Positions 57,587 to 64,000 of a DNA stretch of 64,000 bases are shown in pieces. The DNA comes from Bifiguratus adelaidae. Lineage: Eukaryota > Mucoromycota > Endogonomycetes > Endogonales. The position numbers were made by a program, and so were the translations under genes. How positions within the stretch are numbered: position 1 is the stretch's first letter; each line of letters begins with the position of its first letter. The DNA is taken from assembly GCA_002261195.1 (NCBI GenBank), contig MVBO01000001.1, forward strand, positions 777,647-841,646, written 5' to 3'. Under the pieces are notes generated by a model. That model saw only the letters and a list, made by a program, of their open reading frames with translations. It did not search any database and was not told where the DNA came from.

Positions 57587-59265
57587 ATGCGGTGGCTCTT
57601 AATCATTCTATCCTTTCTTCGCTTTCTTGTCCTTATCGTGAGTGTCGCGGCACTCGTATGCTTGATTATCAATTTCGTGATATTCAAATCTTACGCGTCG
57701 AACAATCCTGGAGTGCAGCAATGGTATCAGAGCCCCGTGCATGTACCGGTAAGTCTATCGCATGCCATGCAGTGCAGCGCTGATTGTAGCACTTTGCCTC
57801 ATGCGCTTAATGACGACGCAAACTTACGTTTATGCGCAATTTATTGCAGTATATCTTGTGGATCGTAGCTGATGGATTCTCGTTTCTGGTGGTCCTTATA
57901 CTCTCCTTTTCGACCATATGTGGGGTTCGCCATTTCCGTGCGGATCGGATTTTGGCTCTCATCAGCTTTGCCATCTTGGCGGTGGCTGTCATTTACAACT
58001 CCCTCGAGTCCCCGCAAGAACCTTGGACAGATAATCATATCCAATTCAAGCCAAATACTGCCCACGGTTGGATATCCTATTGTACTCGGATACCCCGAGA
58101 CAATGCAGATGATCAAGGACTATACCAACGTTGCTGGCTCTTGAACGGTGTCTGGCTCGCATCCATAGTAGCTGCTGTGTTATGGTTTGTTCTGGCATTC
58201 TTGGTCTACTCAAAGTCTAGACATTCCTTCTTCGACAAGCCAGCGTACAATTTCGAAGATGAAGAAGAGTATCGAAACTCTTACAATGGCGGTCGTGGAG
58301 GAGGCGAACTTCTAGGGACTGCAAATGCAATGAGCAATTACAATCAGTCAAGAGATTATGGTTCTTCACCTGCAGATCAGGCCGCTACAGCTGGAGTAGG
58401 ATCAGCATATGCGTACAAGATCTACAATGCGAACGGAAACCAGTACAGTCCCAAAATGTATTCTCATCTGCCTCCGAACGGTACGCCTTCTAGAGGATAT
58501 ACATCGTCACCTTATCCGTACGCAGGTGGAGCCAACGACTACTACACTCCGCCTCAATCCCTACCTGGCGCTCAAAATGACAATCCGTTGAATGCTTACC
58601 ATCAGCACGGCCCAGGTTTGACGGCCGCTGCCGGTGCTGCTGCCGCCGGAGGCTTGGCAGGTGGAGGAATGACGCGTCATCATAATCAAGATTCGCCATC
58701 GAGCAAATACGCCAATGAAAGTGATGAGGGAGACTACATGCCCATTCAATACTCTGCCGGAGATATGCCTTACAGTAACAGTTCGAATGGCGGTAACTCC
58801 GCAACTTCCTATCGAAACGCAAACAACGAAACCGCAAATACCTACAACTCTATGAACACCTATCGCAGCCAAGGAGATTATCGTCAATATCTCAACAATG
58901 GAAGCATTAATCCCACCGAAAGTGGTTACGTTCAACGACCTAATCATTATAGTTATGAAGGACCTGATGCTATCAACAACGCCAACGACTACAATGATTC
59001 GCACAGCTCTCAATTCACTCCTATACCCGGTGTGATCCGCTCTTCGGATGCCTTGGACGACCCAAGAAGCCCTCTGGAGAGCTTAGGAGGGGATGACCAA
59101 GACGGTTACAATGGTTCAAGAACTTCATTTGGCCAATTGCAGACCCCGGTTGGAGCCAAAGCTAGCCCATCTAGCGCAGAGCAATATACAGCGCCCCAAA
59201 GGGATTCTTGGCTTGCCGCTCGTCGTCGTGGTGGGGAAGAGTTTGAAGGATATCAAGAAGAATAA
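57587..59265 (+). CDS. Four-TM (MARVEL-like) membrane protein with long low-complexity tail
   Basis: ATG 57587 begins the first membrane segment (LLIILSFLRFLVLIVSVAAL). After an intron (about 57751-57847) come TM2 (FSFLVVLILSFSTICGV), TM3 (ILALISFAILAVAVIYNSL), an outside loop with two cysteines, and TM4 (ASIVAAVLWFVLAFLVYS). The four-helix layout with a short N terminus is like fungal MARVEL-domain proteins; no strict signature is present. The C-terminal 330 residues are Asn/Ser/Tyr/Gly-rich, with GAAAAGG and several SP sites, and end in a charged EEFEGYQEE. It is probably a plasma-membrane or eisosome-related protein. Function is unknown. Confidence 0.78.
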
Positions 59266-59411
59266 CCTGTGTTCAGCATTGCAATACGACTTAGATCTAA
59301 CCTGGGTACGAATGTATTTCCATAACTGGACATCAAATCGTGACGTCAATTCAATGAGGCAGTCCCTCTGGAGTCGAAGTCTTTCCGCATATACTCCAAA
59401 GCTAGAGCAAG

Positions 59412-60654
59412 ATGATCTTGTTGGACTACCATAATGTCATCATATTCGACACGCTGCTTCAAAGATTTACTAGGTGGGTATCTCAGGCGAGTGACGTCGT
59501 CCAAGCGACGGTTTCGGTCATATTCTAGGAGTGCATGTGTCGTTCTCTTGGCACGGCCGCTTGTGCACATATGCTCAAAGTACTCACGTTATTGTTCGTA
59601 TACAGTGAGAAGCCGGAGAAGGTGATGATGGACGTTGTCGACTTTGACGGAGTCAGCTATCGCATTTCTACTCCTTCTTCGAAAACACAAATTCAACTTT
59701 CCTTGAAGTGGGCTTGCTGGCCGGAGCTTGTTCAATTTGGCGCTGAAGATATGTTGAAGAGAGAGTATGCGGAGTACTATGGTGGTCCGACAGAGGACGG
59801 TTTTGACGTCACCCTGCACTTTGATTTAGAGAAGCTTCCTGAGGATAAAGGTTAGCGAGAAACAAACACAGCTCTTGCGAAAAGCGACTAGCTGACACTC
59901 TTTTCTTATTCCTGGCGAAACAGAGGCTCTTGTCAAGAAGGTCTCTCTACTCAAACGCAATATTTTTGCAGCTCCGTTCGAGCGTGCCTTTACGGAGCAG
60001 GAGCAGCTTGAAGATGACAAAGTGACATCGAAGCCCATACCTGAGCTTATGTCTGTTCATTATCGCGATGATGAAGCCATCCATATCAAAGCTAGTCAAG
60101 ATCGTGTCACTGTCATCTTCGAGACCACGTTCAAGGAAGAAGCTGACAGGGTCTACGGCAAACTCTTCCTTACAGAGTTCATGGAAGCCAGGAGACGCAT
60201 TCAAAGCGCTCCACCAGTCCATTATTCCGGCCGAGAGCCGCCTTTGGAGATTAGACATATCCAAGGACTCAAAGATTCTGGTACTGTGGGATATGTTACA
60301 TTCAGTAAGTGAAGTCGAAAGCAATGGGTCTGAAATCGCATGTCCTCATGCTCCTTACCTACACAGTTCTGTTCCCGCGCCACACACGCGGCGAAATCCG
60401 AGAAGAAACGATATCTCGCATCCAAATCTTCCGAGACTACCTCCACTATCATATCAAATGCTCCAAAGCTTACTTGCACTCACGTATGAGAGCGAGAGTA
60501 GCTGAATTCCTTAAGGTTCTGAACAGAGCCAAGCCGGAGAATCAAACTGGGGAGAGGAAGCTTGCAAGGTAAGGCTGAAGGAGTATTGATGATGAGGCAG
60601 GCACTAAGATCGGTTCTGTCCGACAGTGGAAAAGCATTCCGTCCGCGACCTTAA
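59412..60654 (+). CDS. ARC35: Arp2/3 complex subunit 2 (ARPC2, p34)
   Basis: Core subunit of the actin-branching Arp2/3 complex, which contacts the mother filament. ATG 59412 gives [20 protein letters not shown], then a 135-nt intron, then [20 protein letters not shown]. Family text: [93 protein letters not shown] (after an intron, read as FILFPRH) and [21 protein letters not shown] last short exon gives [11 protein letters not shown], matching the TASGRTF-like end, and stops at 60652-60654. About 320 residues, normal length. Confidence 0.93.
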
Positions 60655-60754
60655 GATTGTGCCTTATGAATGTGAGATGGGTAGTGCAAATTGTATGATC
60701 AAGGTCTACATATACAGGCGTTGTAGGACACGTTCCTTCCCAATGCATTTTACA

Positions 60755-61852
60755 CTATTTACTCCAACCAAACACTGCGCTCGCATCAAAGTATTTGTGT
60801 CGCATTCCCATGTTCGCTTCTATGCCACGTCGTTGGTAATCGTACATGTGCCGCTTTGAGGTGCTGCGTTGAGACTTTACTTCTGCTTTCACGACTTTCC
60901 GAATGGCGCTCGCCGGAATACACGCGTTCCGCCCGGAAGTACTTGCTTGATAGATAGCGTTATTTTGCTGAGATTTTAGTCCGTGACCACCCATTACTGA
61001 AATCGTCAGTGCTAGTGACTCCTTGCTATTGGGATTCACCTGATCGTTTGATTTCGCAATGACTTCGTTGTCTTCGGAAGGCTCCTCGAGGAGTTTAGTT
61101 TCGTTATCGTCCGTCTTATCGGCAGCTTTGCTCCGCCGTAATTTCTGGAAGCGTTTTTTTGCTTCCGTCGCTCGGACTTTATTTGCAATTACCCTACTAG
61201 AAGGCAGCGTGGCGATTCCATCCGCGTCTAGAATACTCTGTATCCCGCTATGGATTTGTGTCAGCGAAGTTCAGGAGCAATACTTCACATCCGCATCTTA
61301 CACTGTGAGTGACTCGCCATGTGACGAGTTTTCCATCGAAGTAGACTCTTCGTCTAGCAATTCGACGTCCTCCTCAGTATCCGCCAGAGACCAGGCATCA
61401 TCTTCTTCCGAGTTGCTACTATCTCCACTATTGACAGCTCGTATGAATTCTGTTCTCGGTATCCTTCTGCTGGCTTCAAGATACGTAGCGCGAGCCTTGC
61501 CTTGTGTATGACGTCGAGTATTAAGATGTGCCAAATGGGTGGTTTCGGACTTGAATGTTTTGCGACATATTGTGCAGATATACGGAGCGGAGGCGCCTCT
61601 GTTCCATGTTGAAACTGTTTCCTCTGCCTCTTGCCTACCGTACACATGGTTGGAATTGTGAATGTTCGCGTTGTCTTCAGTAAGTTGACTTTTCACTCGC
61701 TCCCGCAACTTGCAAAGATGATGATCTGATCGAAAATGCTCCCTGAACGTTGCCGGAGTACCAGAACTGAAGTTGCAGAGACGGCAAATCATGGGAGATG
61801 CTGTTTGACCTTCACTGCTAGCAGATGAACTTGTAGTGGTAGCAGAAAGCAT
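60755..61852 (-). CDS. C2H2 zinc-finger protein of unknown role
   Basis: ATG 61852 gives MLSATTTSSSASSEGQTASP. Two C2H2 fingers follow: CRLC...FREHFRSDHH and CTICRKTFKSETTHLAHLNT with RRH. An acidic stretch (SEEDDAWSLADTEEDVELLD) leads to an intron (donor gtaaga near 61302, acceptor catag near 61250), then a Lys/Arg/Ala-rich second exon with TEAKKRFQKLRRSKAADK and an end YDYQRRGIEANMGMRHKYFD. The first finger, with H-F-R-S-D-H-H, recalls Rei1/Vms1-type or dsRNA-binding (U1-like) fingers, but the other Rei1 or Vms1 domains are absent. Likely nuclear or ribosome-linked by analogy. Tail to tail with ARPC2, 100 nt apart. Confidence 0.72.
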
Positions 61853-64000
61853 GACTTTTATCTCGGTTTGCCAGATGTGAGGGTTTTATATCGCTGAGGT
61901 CCCACTTACTGCGCCACACCACCCCCAGCTTTCGCATTGCCATATACGCCAACACTTACCTAAAAGGGTTTACGAAAGCTTACTGACTTCCAACACTGGG
62001 GAGACGATGTGTCGCAGCCTCTTCTTCGAAACGCGCGGGTAGAGTACGCTCTCACCGCCTCCTGAAAATTGCTGAATAATGGAAAGAGAGCGAGCGCAAG
62101 GCAGCGCTGAGTACAATCAACCCCAGACAACTCGGAGGTCTCCCTAAACACTGTAGCTGGCCCTCACTTAGGGATTTTCAAGGCTATAAAAGACTTCCCT
62201 CGTACTAGCAAGCTGTGTACGATCCGTAAACTCTAGTAGCTGTACATTATTTATATTGGCAGACAATGCAAAAGGCTTTCTGCGGAGATTTGAAGATTGC
62301 AAGGCCAAGATTTCAATCACTTGCGTGCTGTGATGATGTCTTCATTGCTGGAGAAACTATCTGCGAGACTGGTGCGATCCGAATGGAGGAAATGGATAAG
62401 TAGTCATGTGGTGAATAAGGTTATTTTGACCGCATTGACTTTAACAGACACTAGTCCCAGAATTGCATATTTACTGAGGGTTTCCTTCGTCTTGTTGTCA
62501 TGGAGCACTTTTGACTTATTCACGCAACTTCGGAATATCGCTGATAAGTTTTGATCTTATGTCACTCTCAGGGACATTAAGGTCGATCTCCAACAGGGAT
62601 GACTTCGGACTATTGTCTAGCCGTCTCAGACACAATCGCAAGGAAAAGGACTCATCATTGTGATAAGCTGAGAGAGTCAGTACGCCATGCCCCGTTTAAG
62701 CGTAGCAAACGCGTGAAGTCATTCATATGCTAGGCCTTCCTCTTCCATTCTTCATCTTTTGAACATCCTGATACTCACTGCGGCAGGATGCGGATGTTGT
62801 TGGCAACGCTGCATGTACTGTACGTACCTGCTAACCACTACGGCCACTCAAGATATGGTAACTTTTGTACTGAGGTTCATAAGTTTATCATTTAATGTTG
62901 CTAGGGGCGCGCTCACAACTTCAACCCCAACTATTCATGCTCTATTTTGAATGGAAGAATCACGAAATCCGATTTTAACATGCGCTCAGAGCCTGTATGT
63001 CAAATATAGGATGCGGAAGCTGGTAAAAGGGACTGGCTGTAATCATTCGCCTTTGTATTGCAGTGGTGCATTCGTAGGACGACATTTGTAAGAGCCAATT
63101 TCCATACGCACCAGAACATGCGCCAGCGAAAGCTCCCTAAATGAAGGAGGATAATTCATACTAAAGATAACCCAAAGAGCCTAGGACATACTCCAAACAT
63201 CGGAACCCGTTTAATTTGAGTATTCTTTTGCGACTGTTGTTGGCAACAGTAGATCTGTTACGCTCCTAGAATGTCGTCTCAGTAACGCAGAGCATGCGTG
63301 AAAGGTGCAGGGGTCTTGCGCAATGGCCCGTATACGATTCAGAAAACTTCGAAGCGCAACCTGATATGTAACATCCAAACGGCGTGCATGGAAACCTGGG
63401 ATCGATACACCTCTATACTGCTTGCCTTCGGAATACTTATCTCGGGCAAGGTGTTCCAGAGCCATTGGCTGCTGAGGGTAGAGCGAGAGTTTTTTTTTAA
63501 AAAAAAAAAAAGGAGCAGGGTTTTGGAGCCAGTGGTACTCGAAAACAGTAGAAAGTTCGGGTCGGAGACGACACCTTATGTGACAAGACTTCGGAACGTT
63601 TCCTCAACGCATATGAGCTTCGAAGAAGTCTTCTGGTATGAGGGTCACTGTTCGAGTCGAGCCGAAACCACCATAAAGCGTACGACTTCCCTCTCATTTG
63701 GCGGAAGATTATTGATGCTATATCTCGCAAATGGTGATCTTTGGAATAAACCGCACACAGGATGTTACGAGCGGCATTGCCCGTGTCGGAATTGGCAAAT
63801 GGTATACTAGGTAGCTCGGTCTATAGCGCGGTCTATGGTGCAGTCAGTGGAAACACAGGATCAGAGTACTGTACTTCACTGTACTGTACGGTACACGGGC
63901 CAGGGCCAGGGCAAGAGGTGACCACGGCTCAGATTACGTCACAGTAATTGCAATTGATGCTGCTTCTTATCAATCTTCTAAACGATTGTTCAGGACGGTA
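61853..64000. other. Gene-free 2.1 kb at right edge
   Basis: No frame here has family resemblance or regular introns. Items seen: a TATA-like ctataaaaga near 62183; an oligo-T then oligo-A run at about 63490-63511; and a GTAC-rich and GGCCAG-repeat patch at about 63865-63912. It may be a long promoter, a decayed repeat or part of a gene beyond the window. No transposase or reverse-transcriptase motif was recognised. Confidence 0.5.
62182..62192 (+). promoter_or_regulatory. Possible TATA element with no assigned gene
   Basis: gctataaaaga on the plus strand is a strong TATA-type sequence. The following 150 nt contain no long frame, so it would drive a non-coding or spliced transcript, or be chance. 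Confidence 0.25.

Noticed and set aside
61960-62950. Short frames in the right-hand gene-free region
   Set aside because: No resemblance to transposases, polymerases or host genes.
63597-63669. tRNA-like segment (gtttc...gaaac ends, gttcgagtc)
   Set aside because: The acceptor stem pairs over only five bases, and no 7-nt anticodon loop or proper D-arm can be drawn.

Overview
The window is nuclear DNA from a filamentous fungus. Evidence: dense genes on both strands, many short GT-AG introns (mostly about 50-65 nt), and a fungal gene set: exocyst Sec10, PROPPIN Atg18, Smp3 GPI mannosyltransferase, Nca2, SNG1-like DUF3533 protein, saccharopepsin, Whi5-like repressor and Gna1. The style (GH15 trehalase/glucoamylase-like protein, laccase-like oxidase, actin Arp2/3 subunit, Yippee-like protein) suggests an early-diverging lineage such as Mucoromycota, but a basidiomycete is not excluded; this is inference. 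There is no bacterial, organellar or viral block, no CRISPR, no convincing tRNA, and no intact transposon.

Layout. 0-5.4 kb (minus): partial RING protein, SEC10, and ribosomal protein uL30/L7 whose 193-nt intron holds a C/D box snoRNA. 6-8.6 kb (plus): GH15 hydrolase with a 4-nt microexon and a GC-AG intron. 9.7-14.2 kb (minus): ATG18 and WAPL. 14.5-18.3 kb: a decayed laccase-like gene (plus) and a decayed cytochrome P450 (minus), then an intact DUF4604 gene. 19-25 kb: a secreted protein of unknown role, an SNG1-like membrane protein and an unknown secreted or lumenal protein. 25.4-28.5 kb: YIF1 and a bHLH factor. 28.7-30.5 kb: a short-chain dehydrogenase and a truncated copy of it. 30.9-39 kb: GUF1 (mitochondrial EF4), NCA2, HMGB and Yippee-like. 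40.4-46.2 kb: O-fucosyltransferase-like protein, secreted metallophosphoesterase (one in-frame stop) and aspartic protease. 46.3-61.9 kb: Whi5-like, RBBP6/Mpe1-like without DWNN, SMP3, mitochondrial bS21, CCDC124/Oxs1-like, GNA1, a four-TM protein, ARPC2 and a C2H2 protein. 61.9-64 kb has no gene I can support.

Functionally this is mostly housekeeping: secretion and trafficking (Sec10, Yif1), autophagy (Atg18), cell wall and GPI supply (Gna1, Smp3), mitochondrial translation and function (Guf1, bS21m, Nca2), chromatin and cell cycle (Wapl, HMGB, Whi5-like), actin (ArpC2) and ribosome biogenesis (uL30 plus its intronic snoRNA). I see no gene cluster that looks like a new multi-gene system. The best observations are the intronic snoRNA with a readable rRNA target, the microexon and GC-AG introns, and the cluster of recently broken genes. 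Exon joins were worked out by eye; most starts and ends are firm, but first exons of SEC10, WAPL, uL30 and NCA2 could extend further upstream.
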